64,000 nucleotides of DNA from Enterovibrio nigricans DSM 22720 (GTDB lineage: Bacteria > Pseudomonadota > Gammaproteobacteria > Enterobacterales > Vibrionaceae): NCBI RefSeq assembly GCF_900167155.1, contig NZ_FUXU01000003.1:62001-126000 (forward strand), read 5' to 3'. The translations under genes and the position numbers were made by a program. Below are positions 39,565-48,994 of the stretch, one piece after another (position 1 is the first letter of the stretch; every line of letters begins with the position of its first letter). The notes beneath the pieces were generated by a model. That model was not told the origin of the DNA and ran no database searches. It worked only from the letters and a program-made list of their open reading frames with translations.

Positions 39565-42150
39565 ATGTACATGAGCACCGACGAGGTCCGCACAGCGTAT
39601 CTCGAATTCTTTGAAAGCAAAGGGCATACAATTGTGCCTAGCTCATCGCTCGTGCCTGCAAACGACCCAACGCTATTGTTCACCAACGCAGGTATGAACC
39701 AGTTTAAAGATTGCTTCCTTGGTCTAGAGAAGCGCGCTTACACGCGTGCGACGACTGCGCAACGCTGTGTGCGCGCCGGTGGTAAGCACAATGACCTGGA
39801 AAACGTAGGTTTCACTGCTCGTCACCATACTTTCTTTGAAATGCTGGGTAACTTCAGCTTTGGTGACTACTTCAAGGAAGACGCTATCGCATACGCGTGG
39901 GAGTTTCTGACTGAGACGTTGAAACTGACAAAAGACCGTCTGATGGTTACCGTTTATGAAACGGATGACGAAGCGTTTGCGCTTTGGAATGAGAAAGTGG
40001 GAATCCCTGCTGATCGCATCGTACGTATTGGTGACAAGAAGGGCGGCAAGCCATATGAGTCAGATAACTTCTGGCAAATGGGTGATACCGGTCCTTGTGG
40101 CCCATGTACTGAGATTTTCTACGATCACGGCGATTACATTTGGGGTGGTCCTCCGGGCTCTCCAGAAGAAGATGGCGATCGCTTCATCGAGATATGGAAC
40201 AACGTATTCATGCAGTACAACCGTCATGCTGATGGCACGATGGAACCTCTGCCTAAGCCATCCGTTGATACCGGTATGGGTATCGAACGTATTGCAGCGA
40301 TCATGCAAGGCGTTCACTCAAACTACGAAATCGACATCTTCCAAACGCTGATCAAAGCAGCTGCGGAAGTGATTGGCTACGTCGACTTGTCTAATCAGTC
40401 ACTGCGTGTTGTGGCTGACCACATCCGTTCATGTGCGTTCCTGATTGTTGACGGCGTGATGCCTTCAAACGAAGGCCGTGGTTATGTACTGCGTCGTATT
40501 ATTCGTCGCGCAGTACGTCACGGAAATAAACTGGGTGCAAATGGCGCATTCTTCTACAAGCTTGTAGGTCCTCTGGCTGAGATCATGGGTACCGCGGGCG
40601 AAGAAATGAAGAAGCAGCAGGCAATCGTTGAGAAGGTGCTGAAGATTGAGGAAGAAAACTTCGGTCGCACCCTGGATCGCGGTATGGCTATCTTGAATGA
40701 CGCGCTGGAAGCATTGGACGGTAACGTACTTGACGGTGAAACCGTATTCAAGTTGTACGATACCTTTGGATTCCCTGCAGACTTAACAAATGACGTTGCG
40801 CGTGAGCGAGGCTTCTCTATCGATGAATACGGCTTTGAAGCTGCAATGAAAGCACAGCGTCAGCGTGCGCGCGAAGCGGGCCAGTTTGGTACTGATTACA
40901 ACTCAGTGATTAAAGTTGAAAGCGATTCTGAGTTCACCGGTTACGGTGCAACAGAAGGCAAAGGCCTGATCACCGACATTTTTGTCGATGGCATGACATC
41001 TGAAGCGCTGGCAACAGCTGACGAAGCCGTTATCATTCTCGATCAAACGCCATTCTATGCAGAATCAGGCGGTCAATGCGGCGACGCTGGCTTCTTGATG
41101 ACTGACGCTGGCAAATTTGAAGTCATTGATACCCAGAAATTCGGTGCAGCAATTGGTCATCGTGGCAAACTGGTTGACGGTACGCTAAGCGTTGGTGACA
41201 ACGTTGAAGCAAAAGTGGACGCGGCACGTCGTCAAGCGATTGCATTGAACCACTCTGCGACGCACCTCCTACACGAAGCGCTGCGCCTTGTTCTGGGTGA
41301 GCACGTTCAACAAAAAGGTTCTTTGGTTCGCGCTGAAGGCCTACGATTCGACTTCTCTCACTTAGAAGCGGTGAAGCCAGAAGAGCTGCGTACCGTTGAG
41401 AAAATGGTTAACGAGCAAATTCGTCGCAATCATGAAGTGAGCACCGACATCATGGACATTGAGTCAGCGAAAGCGAAAGGCGCGATGGCTTTGTTTGGTG
41501 AGAAATACGATGACAACGTGCGTGTGTTGAGCATGGGCGACTTCTCTATCGAATTGTGTGGTGGTATCCACGCAAACCGTACGGGCGACATCGGTATGCT
41601 GAAAATCGTTTCTGAAGGTGGTATTGCAGCAGGCGTGCGTCGTATCGAAGCGGTAACGGGCCAAGGCGCGGAAGAAGCGTTCTATCGTCAGCAGCAGGAG
41701 TTTTCTCAGAAGGTGTCGGATTCTCAAAATCGTGCCAAAGCACTTGAGAAAGAAATCCAATTACTGAAAGAAAAATTGGCAGCGCAGGAAAGCGCGAGCC
41801 TGATCAACAATGTGAAAGACATTAACGGCGTTAAGGTATTGATCAGCGCACTAAACGGCGCCGACAGTAAAGCACTGCGTACCATGGTTGATGATTTGAA
41901 AAACCAAATGGGTAGTGGTGTGGTGTTCCTTAGCAATGTTGCTGATGACAAAGTTAGCTTGATTGCAGGCGTGACCAAAGACCTGACGGGTAACGTGAAA
42001 GCGGGTGAGCTTGTAAACATGGTTGCACAGCAAGTCGGCGGTAAAGGCGGTGGTCGTCCCGATATGGCGCAGGCAGGCGGTACAGATGTTGCCGCGTTGC
42101 CAGCAGCGATGGAGACTGTTGCACCTTGGTTGACTGAACGTTTGCAATAA
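39565..42150 (+). CDS. alaS: Alanyl-tRNA synthetase
   Basis: Class II synthetase that charges tRNA-Ala and edits Ser/Gly-tRNA. 861 residues; ATG at 39571 is an alternative start. The aminoacylation domain has [15 protein letters not shown] and [18 protein letters not shown]. The editing domain zinc ligands are [12 protein letters not shown] and C665 and H669 in [15 protein letters not shown], where the usual Thr of CGGTH is Ile (codon ATC at 41566). The C-terminal C-Ala domain ends [15 protein letters not shown]. It follows recX; csrA is next, with no lysC between. Confidence 0.98.
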   Translation: MYMSTDEVRTAYLEFFESKGHTIVPSSSLVPANDPTLLFTNAGMNQFKDCFLGLEKRAYTRATTAQRCVRAGGKHNDLENVGFTARHHTFFEMLGNFSFGDYFKEDAIAYAWEFLTETLKLTKDRLMVTVYETDDEAFALWNEKVGIPADRIVRIGDKKGGKPYESDNFWQMGDTGPCGPCTEIFYDHGDYIWGGPPGSPEEDGDRFIEIWNNVFMQYNRHADGTMEPLPKPSVDTGMGIERIAAIMQGVHSNYEIDIFQTLIKAAAEVIGYVDLSNQSLRVVADHIRSCAFLIVDGVMPSNEGRGYVLRRIIRRAVRHGNKLGANGAFFYKLVGPLAEIMGTAGEEMKKQQAIVEKVLKIEEENFGRTLDRGMAILNDALEALDGNVLDGETVFKLYDTFGFPADLTNDVARERGFSIDEYGFEAAMKAQRQRAREAGQFGTDYNSVIKVESDSEFTGYGATEGKGLITDIFVDGMTSEALATADEAVIILDQTPFYAESGGQCGDAGFLMTDAGKFEVIDTQKFGAAIGHRGKLVDGTLSVGDNVEAKVDAARRQAIALNHSATHLLHEALRLVLGEHVQQKGSLVRAEGLRFDFSHLEAVKPEELRTVEKMVNEQIRRNHEVSTDIMDIESAKAKGAMALFGEKYDDNVRVLSMGDFSIELCGGIHANRTGDIGMLKIVSEGGIAAGVRRIEAVTGQGAEEAFYRQQQEFSQKVSDSQNRAKALEKEIQLLKEKLAAQESASLINNVKDINGVKVLISALNGADSKALRTMVDDLKNQMGSGVVFLSNVADDKVSLIAGVTKDLTGNVKAGELVNMVAQQVGGKGGGRPDMAQAGGTDVAALPAAMETVAPWLTERLQ

Positions 42151-42178
42151 AAAAACGTTAAGAAAACAGTACGTAAAG

Positions 42179-42206
42179 AAAGGCTTCCTCTGGAAGCCTT
42201 TTTTCG
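42179..42206 (+). terminator. alaS intrinsic terminator
   Basis: AAAGGCTTCC / GGAAGCCTTT, a 10-bp stem with a three-base loop, followed by a T tract. Confidence 0.9.
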
Positions 42207-42631
42207 TTTATTTTCTTTGTTGAGTTTATTCTTTGCACTTTTTTTTTAACGCTGTATAGTGCATCGCCTTAAAGAGTGTGAGGCTTTTTATTAAGCTAAA
42301 TTCACCAAATTTTTTGCGCCGGTAGGATGAACTTTTCTTGCCTCGCAGTATCTCACAACGTGATCTTCTGGGCACAGGGGTCACAATGTCTGGATTCTAT
42401 GTGCAAAATCTCATTGGCAAACTGGAGTTGGCCAAAGAAATAAGCCATATTGAAAAACCAGACGGACACGATTGCTCGAAGGACGTGTTCGACAAAAGGA
42501 TGCTCGCAAGGAAGGAAAGTAGTTGACCGTCCATCTCGGAGCTTAAGCTGCCGTATGAGTTTACTTCGTGCAGTAAGAAGACCAAACAGACTCAACGAAA
42601 AGAAAGTTGTAATTACTCAAGGAGTAGAAGA
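42207..42631 (+). promoter_or_regulatory. csrA promoter and long leader
   Basis: A 425-base gap before csrA. A good sigma-70 promoter is TTGCAC (42233-42238) and TATAGT (42255-42260) with a 16-base spacer, which would give a leader of about 365 bases. The leader has several GGA triplets (for example CGCAAGGAAGGAAAG near 42507 and AAGGAG before the start), the kind of site CsrA binds for autoregulation. An open frame at 42338-42526 lacks family resemblance and a ribosome site and is not called. Confidence 0.6.
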
Positions 42632-42829
42632 ATGCTGATTTTGACTCGTCGCGTTGGTGAAACGCTGATGATTGGTGATGAAGTTACCGTAACTGTGCTG
42701 GGCGTTAAAGGCAACCAAGTACGTATTGGTGTAAATGCACCAAAAGAGGTTTCTGTACACCGTGAAGAAATCTACATGCGCATACAAGCTGAGAAGGGTA
42801 ACCCAGCACCGACTGGCGGCAACTTCTAA
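42632..42829 (+). CDS. csrA: Carbon storage regulator CsrA
   Basis: Small dimeric RNA-binding protein (65 residues) that binds GGA motifs in mRNA leaders and alters translation and stability. The N-terminus [16 protein letters not shown], the RNA-contact residues (R6/R7, then [19 protein letters not shown] with R44) are standard. The ribosome site is AAGGAG, itself overlapping a GGA motif. BarA, encoded in this window, sits at the top of the pathway that titrates CsrA through sRNAs. Confidence 0.98.
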   Translation: MLILTRRVGETLMIGDEVTVTVLGVKGNQVRIGVNAPKEVSVHREEIYMRIQAEKGNPAPTGGNF

Positions 42830-42853
42830 ATAAAAGCGTATTGTGATTTACTT

Positions 42854-42879
42854 AAGGCCGACATTTGATCGGCCTTTTT
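42854..42879 (+). terminator. csrA intrinsic terminator
   Basis: AAGGCCGA / TCGGCCTT, an 8-bp stem with a seven-base loop, followed by TTTTT. Confidence 0.87.
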
Positions 42880-42997
42880 GTTAAATATAGGCTGTTCATT
42901 TAAAACGCAATTCGCGGTTTTTTTATGCCGTCATGTGGTAAAGTGGCGGAGAAGTGTCCAAACGCATCATGAAAGTGATTTTTTCAGGATAAAGTGT

Positions 42998-43025
42998 TTG
43001 ACATATTTTGGCGTCACAGTAATAT
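42998..43025 (+). promoter_or_regulatory. tRNA array promoter
   Basis: TTGACA (42998-43003) and TAATAT (43020-43025) with a 16-base spacer, followed by a GC-rich discriminator (GTGCCTCCGC), a feature of stringently controlled stable-RNA promoters. It lies just before the first tRNA-Ser. Confidence 0.75.
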
Positions 43026-43040
43026 GTGCCTCCGCAAGAC

Positions 43041-43125
43041 GGTGAGGTGGCCGAGAGGCTGAAGGCGCTCCCCTGCTAAGGGAGTATACGGTTTATAGCC
43101 GTATCGAGGGTTCGAATCCCTCCTT
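43041..43125 (+). pseudogene. tRNA-Ser(GCU), 3' end missing
   Basis: 85 bases are identical to the complete tRNA-Ser at 43233, including the GCT anticodon and the long variable arm. The last eight bases (CACCGCCA) are replaced by AAATGCAA, so the acceptor stem cannot form and there is no CCA. The replacing sequence is the spacer that also precedes the third tRNA-Arg (43442 onward). It is either a recombination relic or an assembly artefact. Confidence 0.85.
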
Positions 43126-43145
43126 AAATGCAACCGAATTGTTGC

Positions 43146-43222
43146 GCGCTCGTAGCTCAGCTGGATAGAGTACCTGGCTACGAACCAGGCGGTCGGAGGT
43201 TCGAATCCTCCCGAGCGCGCCA
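43146..43222 (+). tRNA. tRNA-Arg(ACG), first copy
   Basis: 77 bases with CCA encoded. Acceptor GCGCTCG pairs perfectly with CGAGCGC. Anticodon loop CTACGAA gives ACG (read as ICG, for CGU/CGC/CGA). D-loop GCTCAGCTGGATAGAG and T-arm GTTCGAATC are standard. Confidence 0.96.
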
Positions 43223-43232
43223 TGATTTGTGC

Positions 43233-43325
43233 GGTGAGGTGGCCGAGAGGCTGAAGGCGCTCCCCTGCTAAGGGAGTATACGGTTTATAGCCGTATCGAG
43301 GGTTCGAATCCCTCCTTCACCGCCA
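43233..43325 (+). tRNA. tRNA-Ser(GCU)
   Basis: 93 bases, complete with CCA. Acceptor GGTGAGG pairs with CTTCACC. The anticodon is GCT for AGC/AGU codons. A long class-II variable arm (TACGG...CCGTA) is present. Confidence 0.96.
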
Positions 43326-43337
43326 TTCTTGCACTGC

Positions 43338-43414
43338 GCGACCGTAGCTCAGCTGGATAGAGTACCTGGCTACGAACCAGGCGGTCGGAGGTTCGAATCC
43401 TCCCGGTCGCGCCA
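43338..43414 (+). tRNA. tRNA-Arg(ACG), second copy
   Basis: 77 bases with CCA. The acceptor is GCGACCG / CGGTCGC, a perfect stem that differs from the first copy by a compensated pair set. The core is identical to the other Arg copies. Confidence 0.96.
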
Positions 43415-43461
43415 TTATTTTTATTTCCTGATTGTGTCAGGAAATGCAACCGAATTGTTGC

Positions 43462-43538
43462 GCGCTCGTAGCTCAGCTGGATAGAGTACCTGGCTACGAA
43501 CCAGGCGGTCGGAGGTTCGAATCCTCCCGGTCGCGCCA
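43462..43538 (+). tRNA. tRNA-Arg(ACG), third copy, mismatched acceptor stem
   Basis: 77 bases with CCA and an identical core. The 5' strand is GCGCTCG (as in copy one) but the 3' strand is CGGTCGC (as in copy two). This leaves a C-T mismatch and a T-G wobble in the middle of the acceptor stem. It looks like a hybrid of copies one and two; function is uncertain. Confidence 0.85.
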
Positions 43539-43640
43539 TTCTTATCTGTGATACCCCTAAGGCATTTGCCTTTCCAAGGACGAAGCTCCGTTTCCGACGA
43601 AGCGCTTAGCATCCGGATTGATGCATGAAGTGATTACTGC

Positions 43641-43717
43641 GCCCTCGTAGCTCAGCTGGATAGAGTACCTGGCTACGAACCAGGCGGTCGGAGGTTCGAA
43701 TCCTCCCGGTCGCGCCA
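43641..43717 (+). tRNA. tRNA-Arg(ACG), fourth copy, mismatched acceptor stem
   Basis: 77 bases with CCA and an identical core. The 5' strand GCCCTCG would need CGAGGGC, but the 3' strand is CGGTCGC, giving two mismatches and a wobble. It is a second hybrid-looking member of the array. A T-rich stretch follows it. Confidence 0.82.
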
Positions 43718-44156
43718 TTTCTTCTTTTTTGCATTTTCATGCAAATATCAAGAATAATTCCCCAGCTTAAATTCTCCTGCAGTATCTCAATCCCCATTAT
43801 TTTCTATTGTTTTACTTTTGCTTAGCCCATTCCTTTCGCATAAACCCCAAAAAACCATATATATCTTTCAATAAAACGCTATTTTTTAGCATGTTTATTT
43901 GGCAACAAATTAAGTAGCCAATCCTCAATCGCGAATTAACACAATGGCAACAATTGCGTATTTTTATTGCGTCAGAGGCCGAAAATGGCACAATTCATGA
44001 ACATTACAGGATTGTCTTCATTGTCATTTGTTAGTATTTTGACCACCTACTTAAATGAATAAGTAAAATCTCAAAAAAAAGTAACACCTATTTTCGAGAT
44101 TGACGGGACTGATGGAAGTTTTAGTTTTGTCAGTAGGATGCAAAGGAAGCAAAGAT
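43718..44156. other. A+T-rich intergenic region between the tRNA array and oadG
   Basis: About 440 bases with no coding-like frame. It must carry the oadGAB promoter and its control sites, but I could not define them with confidence; a TTGACC near 44038 has no clear -10. A frame starting at 44100 runs into oadG but lacks conservation before 44157. Confidence 0.6.
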
Positions 44157-44402
44157 ATGGATCTGGGAAGTACACTCCAGCAGGCTGCCGCGCTCATGCT
44201 TACAGGTATGATGGTAGTTTTCATTTTTCTCACCACTTTGATTGGCTTGGTCAAACTTATGTCCAAGCTTGTCCCTGAAGAACTGCCGCCTCAAACAGCC
44301 TCGACAACGATGCCTTCAAGCAATGTGAACGGGCAAATTCCAGGGGAAACGATCGCAGCGATTTCTGCTGCAGTGCACAAATACCGTAGTCGCCAGCGTT
44401 AG
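44157..44402 (+). CDS. oadG: Oxaloacetate decarboxylase gamma subunit
   Basis: Small membrane anchor (81 residues) of the Na+-translocating oxaloacetate decarboxylase; it holds alpha and beta together. One TM helix (about 9-30, AALMLTGMMVVFIFLTTLIG) is followed by a polar, Pro-rich tail. The ATG at 44157 has AAGGAAG upstream. It heads the oadGAB operon. Confidence 0.93.
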   Translation: MDLGSTLQQAAALMLTGMMVVFIFLTTLIGLVKLMSKLVPEELPPQTASTTMPSSNVNGQIPGETIAAISAAVHKYRSRQR

Positions 44403-44439
44403 CTGATGCGAAACATACAATTACAAGGAGTTATGTCGT

Positions 44440-46236
44440 ATGTCTAAGCCACTCGCTATAACCGATGTTGTCTTGCGCGATGCGCACCAATCTTTATTTG
44501 CAACTCGTATGCGTCTCGATGACATGTTACCAATCGCCGCTGCGTTAGATGATATTGGCTACTGGTCATTGGAAACATGGGGCGGAGCAACGTTTGATGC
44601 GTGTATCCGTTTTCTGGGGGAAGACCCTTGGGTTCGCCTGCGTGAACTGAAAAAGGCTATGCCTAAGACCCCGATGCAAATGCTGCTGCGTGGTCAAAAC
44701 CTGTTGGGCTATCGTCACTATGCGGATGACGTGGTTGATAAATTCGTTGAACGTGCACATGCCAATGGTATGGATGTGTTCCGGATTTTTGATGCGATGA
44801 ATGATGTTCGCAACTTTGAGCGCGCTGTAAAAGCGACGATCAATGTTGGTGCTCACGCTCAGGGTACACTTTCTTACACTACTAGCCCTTACCATACTCT
44901 GGATACATGGACCGATTTGGCGAAGCGCCTAGAAGATCTTGGCTGCCATTCTCTGTGTATTAAAGACATGTCCGGTCTTCTTAAGCCGTATGAAGCGGAA
45001 GAGTTGATCAGCCGAATCAAAGCCTCTACTGATATCCCGTTGGCACTGCACTGCCACGCAACGACAGGCCTTTCTGCTGCGACAGCAGTGAAAGCGGTAG
45101 AAGCAGGGATTGATATCCTTGATACTGCGATTTCTTCCATGAGCCAGACCTATGGCCATACACCAACAGAAACTGTGGTTGCTATGCTGCAAGGTGCCGA
45201 GCGCGATACCGGCCTAGACCTTGAGAAACTTGAGCCGATAGCTGCTTATTTCCGTGAAGTCCGTAAAAAGTACGCCAAGTTCGAAGGCCAATTGAAAGGT
45301 ATCGACTCGCGTATCCTGATTGCTCAGGTACCGGGCGGGATGCTGACCAATATGGAAGGCCAGTTGAAAGAGCAAGGCGCGGCTGATCGTATGGACGAAG
45401 TATTGCTTGAAATCCCACGTGTGCGTGAAGATTTGGGCTTTATTCCATTGGTTACGCCAACCTCTCAAATCGTAGGCACGCAGGCTGTGATCAACGTGTT
45501 GACTGGTGAACGTTATAAGAGCATCACCAAGGAAACAGCGGGTGTGTTGAAAGGCGAGTATGGCGCAGCGCCAACGGAAGTGAACAAAGAGCTTCAAGCG
45601 CGTGTTCTTGACGGTGGTGAAGCCATCACTTGTCGCCCAGCGGATCTACTTAAGCCTGAGCTGCACATTCTGACTGACGAGCTAATTGCGAAGTCAAAAG
45701 AAGATGGTATTTTACTTGCTGAAGCGCAAGTTGATGATGTTCTGACTTACTCACTGTTCCCACAAGTAGGTTTGAAATTTCTGAAAAACCGTGGCAATCC
45801 GGATGCGTTTGAACCAGCTCCAGGCAAAGAGCCTGCACCAGTTGCTCAAGCTCCTCAAGCGGCTGCTCCAGCACCTGCTGCTGGCGCGACCGAAGCATAC
45901 AGCGTTCAGGTTAATGGTCAGGTATACGATGTTGTTGTTGGCTCTCAAGGCGAACTGACATCTGTCACGCCGGCCGCAGGAACCCAAACCGCGGCACCTG
46001 TGTCAGCACCAACAGCAGGTACTGCAGAAGCGGTTGCTGCTCCACTGGCGGGGAACATTTTTAAAGTGGTTGCCAAACAAGGCAATGAGGTGAAAGAAGG
46101 CGATGTTCTGCTGATCCTCGAAGCGATGAAGATGGAAACCGAAGTTCGTGCGGCACGCTCTGGTGTGGTTCAAGATGTCATGGTGAAAGAAGGTGATTCG
46201 GTCACTGTTGGTTCTCCATTGATGAGCCTGGCGTAA
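44440..46236 (+). CDS. oadA: Oxaloacetate decarboxylase alpha subunit
   Basis: Carboxyltransferase and biotin carrier subunit; moves CO2 from oxaloacetate to biotin, leaving pyruvate. 598 residues. The N-terminal HMGL-like barrel begins [18 protein letters not shown] with metal ligands in [16 protein letters not shown] domain and an Ala/Pro-rich linker follow. The biotinyl domain has K564 in EAMKMETE. With OadB it couples decarboxylation to Na+ export, typically in anaerobic citrate or C4-acid use. It starts 38 bases after oadG. Confidence 0.97.
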   Translation: MSKPLAITDVVLRDAHQSLFATRMRLDDMLPIAAALDDIGYWSLETWGGATFDACIRFLGEDPWVRLRELKKAMPKTPMQMLLRGQNLLGYRHYADDVVDKFVERAHANGMDVFRIFDAMNDVRNFERAVKATINVGAHAQGTLSYTTSPYHTLDTWTDLAKRLEDLGCHSLCIKDMSGLLKPYEAEELISRIKASTDIPLALHCHATTGLSAATAVKAVEAGIDILDTAISSMSQTYGHTPTETVVAMLQGAERDTGLDLEKLEPIAAYFREVRKKYAKFEGQLKGIDSRILIAQVPGGMLTNMEGQLKEQGAADRMDEVLLEIPRVREDLGFIPLVTPTSQIVGTQAVINVLTGERYKSITKETAGVLKGEYGAAPTEVNKELQARVLDGGEAITCRPADLLKPELHILTDELIAKSKEDGILLAEAQVDDVLTYSLFPQVGLKFLKNRGNPDAFEPAPGKEPAPVAQAPQAAAPAPAAGATEAYSVQVNGQVYDVVVGSQGELTSVTPAAGTQTAAPVSAPTAGTAEAVAAPLAGNIFKVVAKQGNEVKEGDVLLILEAMKMETEVRAARSGVVQDVMVKEGDSVTVGSPLMSLA

Positions 46237-46246
46237 GAGGGTAAAC

Positions 46247-47377
46247 ATGGAAGGTTTATTAATCCTCTGGTCTGAAACTGGTCTGGCGAATTTTGACTTT
46301 GGCCAGCTAGTCATGATCACCGTCGGCTGTGTACTGCTTTATCTTGCCATTCGCAAGGGCTTTGAGCCCTTGCTGTTACTCCCGATTGGTTTTGGTGCAG
46401 TGTTAGCGAACATCCCAAATGCAGGCTTCACGGAGCCGGGTGGTGTGCTTTACTACATCTACTATGTGGGTATTGAGTCCGGTATTTTCCCGCTCCTGAT
46501 CTTTATGGGTGTAGGGGCAATGACCGACTTTGGTGCTTTGATAGCAAACCCTCGTACTCTGTTGTTAGGTGCGGCGGCGCAGTTTGGTATTTTCGCCACA
46601 TTGTTCGGTGCAATCCTGTTGAACTTGATACCTGGCATGGATTTCACACTGGCAGATGCCGCGTCTATCGCTATCATCGGTGGTGCGGATGGCCCAACGG
46701 CGATCTTCTTGGCGAGCCGATTGTCGCCGGATCTGTTGGGTGCTATTGCAGTAGCGGCATACAGCTACATGGCACTGGTACCAATTATCCAGCCGCCAAT
46801 CATGAAAGCACTGACGACACCTGAAGAACGTAAGATAAAGATGGATCAACTCCGTCATGTGTCTAAAGCAGAAAAGATCATCTTCCCGTTAGCGGTACTG
46901 ATGATGGCGATTCTGTTCCTGCCGTCTGCAACACCGTTGGTAGGTATGTTCTGTCTGGGGAACTTGATGCGAGAAAGTGGTGTGGTTGACCGTCTGTCCA
47001 ACACTGCACAGAACGAGCTCATCAATATCGTGACCATCTTCTTGGGTCTGGCCGTCGGTTCTAAGCTTCAGGCAAATGAGTTCCTGCAGTTTGAGACGTT
47101 GGGCATTTTGGTTCTGGGAGCTGTGGCCTTTAGTATTGGTACTGCAGCTGGCGTTTTGATGGCGAAGTTGCTGAACAAATACAGCAAAGACAGTATAAAT
47201 CCTTTGATTGGTGCAGCTGGTGTATCTGCAGTACCGATGGCTGCGCGTGTGGTAAACAAAGTCGGTCTTGAGGCGAACTCTCAAAACTTCTTGTTGATGC
47301 ACGCGATGGGACCAAACGTAGCGGGTGTATTGGGTTCAGCTGTTGCAGCAGGTGTTCTATTGGCTCTGGTTGGCTAA
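46247..47377 (+). CDS. oadB: Oxaloacetate decarboxylase beta subunit (Na+ pump)
   Basis: Integral membrane subunit that decarboxylates carboxybiotin and exports Na+. 376 residues with about nine to eleven hydrophobic segments. [15 protein letters not shown] and [19 protein letters not shown] hold the conserved Asp of the Na+ path, and [14 protein letters not shown] is the second signature. It starts ten bases after oadA. A terminator follows. Confidence 0.97.
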   Translation: MEGLLILWSETGLANFDFGQLVMITVGCVLLYLAIRKGFEPLLLLPIGFGAVLANIPNAGFTEPGGVLYYIYYVGIESGIFPLLIFMGVGAMTDFGALIANPRTLLLGAAAQFGIFATLFGAILLNLIPGMDFTLADAASIAIIGGADGPTAIFLASRLSPDLLGAIAVAAYSYMALVPIIQPPIMKALTTPEERKIKMDQLRHVSKAEKIIFPLAVLMMAILFLPSATPLVGMFCLGNLMRESGVVDRLSNTAQNELINIVTIFLGLAVGSKLQANEFLQFETLGILVLGAVAFSIGTAAGVLMAKLLNKYSKDSINPLIGAAGVSAVPMAARVVNKVGLEANSQNFLLMHAMGPNVAGVLGSAVAAGVLLALVG

Positions 47378-47399
47378 CCTAAGCGAAACGAAAATAAAC

Positions 47400-47431
47400 A
47401 GGCGGAAGGCATTGAGTCTTCCGCCTTTTTT
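47400..47431 (+). terminator. oadB intrinsic terminator
   Basis: AGGCGGAAG / CTTCCGCCT, a 9-bp stem with a nine-base loop, followed by TTTTT. It lies 22 bases after the oadB stop. Confidence 0.88.
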
Positions 47432-47475
47432 ATTGACACTGTTCGTCTCTCACTGAGCATGTAAGGACGACAGGT

Positions 47476-48411
47476 ATGTCTCAAAACCTTCAACTGGCTA
47501 TCACCGCATTTGGTGGCCCAGAAACTCTCAAGCTTCAACACTCTTCGATACCTACACCCAGTGAAAACCTTGTATTAGTGAAGGTAGCGTTCGCTGGTGT
47601 TAACCCCATTGATGCTAAAACACGTGCAGGATTAGGGTGGGGTGCGGAGAAAATAAAAGACAGCTTACCTTGGGTTCCCGGTTTTGATGCTGCCGGCACT
47701 GTCGTGTCAGATGGTGCAGCGTTTAACGCAGGTGAGCGCGTAGTTGGCCGTATTGTTGAAGGCGGTGGCTACGGCCAATATCTCCTCGCTGATGCGTCTG
47801 CGCTAACTCGTATTCCCGATGCTGTTTCTTTCCAGCAAGCGGCTTGCTTACCCGTAGCGGGACTGACGGCACTGCAAGCGTTGGAGCTCGCGAACGTTAA
47901 GGCTGGCGACCGTGTACTTATTCTTGCTGGGGCGGGTGGTGTTGGCCATATCGCCATCCAACTAGCGAAAGCCAAGGGAGCGACGGTATTTACGAGCGTC
48001 TCTTCCACAAATACGGCATTTGTGTCTTCGCTGGGGGCGACAGCTCTCGACTACAACGAAAGTGCATTAGAGAGACAAGTGCGAGACGTAGATGTCTTGA
48101 TTGACCTGATGGGTGGCGATGTTGGCGAAGCCGCACTGGCATGTATAAAGAGTGGGGGCCGTGTTGTCACTGTGCCAACTATCACTGCGCCACGTATTAT
48201 TGAGGCTGCTGAAGCGAATAGCATTTCCGCTCAGGGAATGCTGGTCCAACCCAATGCCGTGCAACTCGATGTACTCTTGGCTGCCATTGAAGCAAAAACT
48301 TTGCTGATAGAAATTACTAAAACCTACCCGCTTGAGCAGGGCGTTCAAGCGCACGTAGATATTCAAACTGGCCGCACGCGCGGCAAAATTCTGCTGGAGA
48401 TGCCTGAATGA
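47476..48411 (+). CDS. MDR-family NADPH:quinone oxidoreductase-like protein
   Basis: 311-residue zinc-independent medium-chain dehydrogenase/reductase. GroES-like N-terminal half (GVNPIDAKTRAG, PGFDAAGTVV) and a Rossmann half with VLILAGAGGVGHIAIQLAKA, the NADPH-binding AGxGGVG motif. No zinc-binding Cys set is seen. It resembles the qor/YhdH type, substrate unknown. The stop overlaps the yqaB start by four bases (ATGA), so both are co-translated. Confidence 0.85.
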   Translation: MSQNLQLAITAFGGPETLKLQHSSIPTPSENLVLVKVAFAGVNPIDAKTRAGLGWGAEKIKDSLPWVPGFDAAGTVVSDGAAFNAGERVVGRIVEGGGYGQYLLADASALTRIPDAVSFQQAACLPVAGLTALQALELANVKAGDRVLILAGAGGVGHIAIQLAKAKGATVFTSVSSTNTAFVSSLGATALDYNESALERQVRDVDVLIDLMGGDVGEAALACIKSGGRVVTVPTITAPRIIEAAEANSISAQGMLVQPNAVQLDVLLAAIEAKTLLIEITKTYPLEQGVQAHVDIQTGRTRGKILLEMPE

Positions 48412-48994
48412 GTCGTTATGACCAATATGACGCCTTGATATTTGATATGGATGGAACCTTGATTGATTCCATGCCGGGACACTTTGGTGCTTGGCAACAG
48501 ACTGCGTCTGAGTTTGGTTTTGAAGTTGACGAAACGTGGTATTTAACCCGTTTTGGTAGTCCTACCTTGCTGACGGCTAAATCCTTGGTTGAAGACTTTG
48601 GATTAGATATCGACCCTAAAGTACTGGCAGCGCGTAAGACAGAACACTTTGTTAGCTTGCTTGATCAGTATGTGGAAGTGCTACCCTTTGCGGACGTTGC
48701 TCGCCGCTATGCAGGGAAAAAACCGATGGCAGTCGGTACTGGCACCTTGTCTGGGCTTGCCACTGACATGCTGAAAAAAGCCGGTTTGTTCGAGCTGTTT
48801 GACGTGATTGTCGGTGCTGAGCACGTTGAGGCGCACAAACCTGCCCCCGATACCTTCTTACGCTGTGCTGAGCTTCTCAATGTCGCTCCTGCCAAATGCT
48901 TGGTGTTTGAAGATGCGAATTTGGTTTGGATGCCGCGGATGCAGCAGGTATGGATGTCATTGATGTACGGGTGACAGACGTTGGATTGGATTAG
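48408..48994 (+). pseudogene. yqaB: HAD-family sugar phosphatase YqaB, frameshifted near its end
   Basis: Fructose-1-phosphatase/beta-phosphoglucomutase-like HAD hydrolase. FDMDGTLIDS holds the nucleophile Asp, HKPAPDTFLR the Lys and FEDA the final acidic motif. The original frame stops at 48974 after an unconserved VWMPRMQQVWMS tail. One extra G in the GG at 48923-48924 would continue it as LGLDAADAAGMDVIDVR to a stop at 48994, which matches the family ending. It is either a sequencing error or a recent single-base loss. All catalytic residues precede the break, so the product might still fold. Confidence 0.8.

Larger units (their letters stand above)
43126..43528 (+). repeat. 87-base direct repeat (43126-43212 and 43442-43528)
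   Basis: The spacer AAATGCAACCGAATTGTTGC plus the first ~66 bases of tRNA-Arg occur twice, once after the truncated tRNA-Ser and once before the third tRNA-Arg. The copies diverge only at the 3' acceptor strand (CGAGCGC against CGGTCGC). It marks the exchange points in the array. Confidence 0.85.

Noticed and set aside
42338-42526. 62-codon plus-strand frame in the csrA leader
   Set aside because: No ribosome site or recognisable similarity; more likely part of the untranslated leader.
43041-43717. CRISPR-like regular repeats
   Set aside because: The repeated units fold as tRNA-Ser and tRNA-Arg; spacing is irregular and units are 77-93 bases.
43014-43797. Repeated minus-strand frames encoding a shared GGFEPPTAWF-type peptide
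   Set aside because: They are antisense to the tRNA array and arise from tRNA sequence; such frames are a known source of false proteins.
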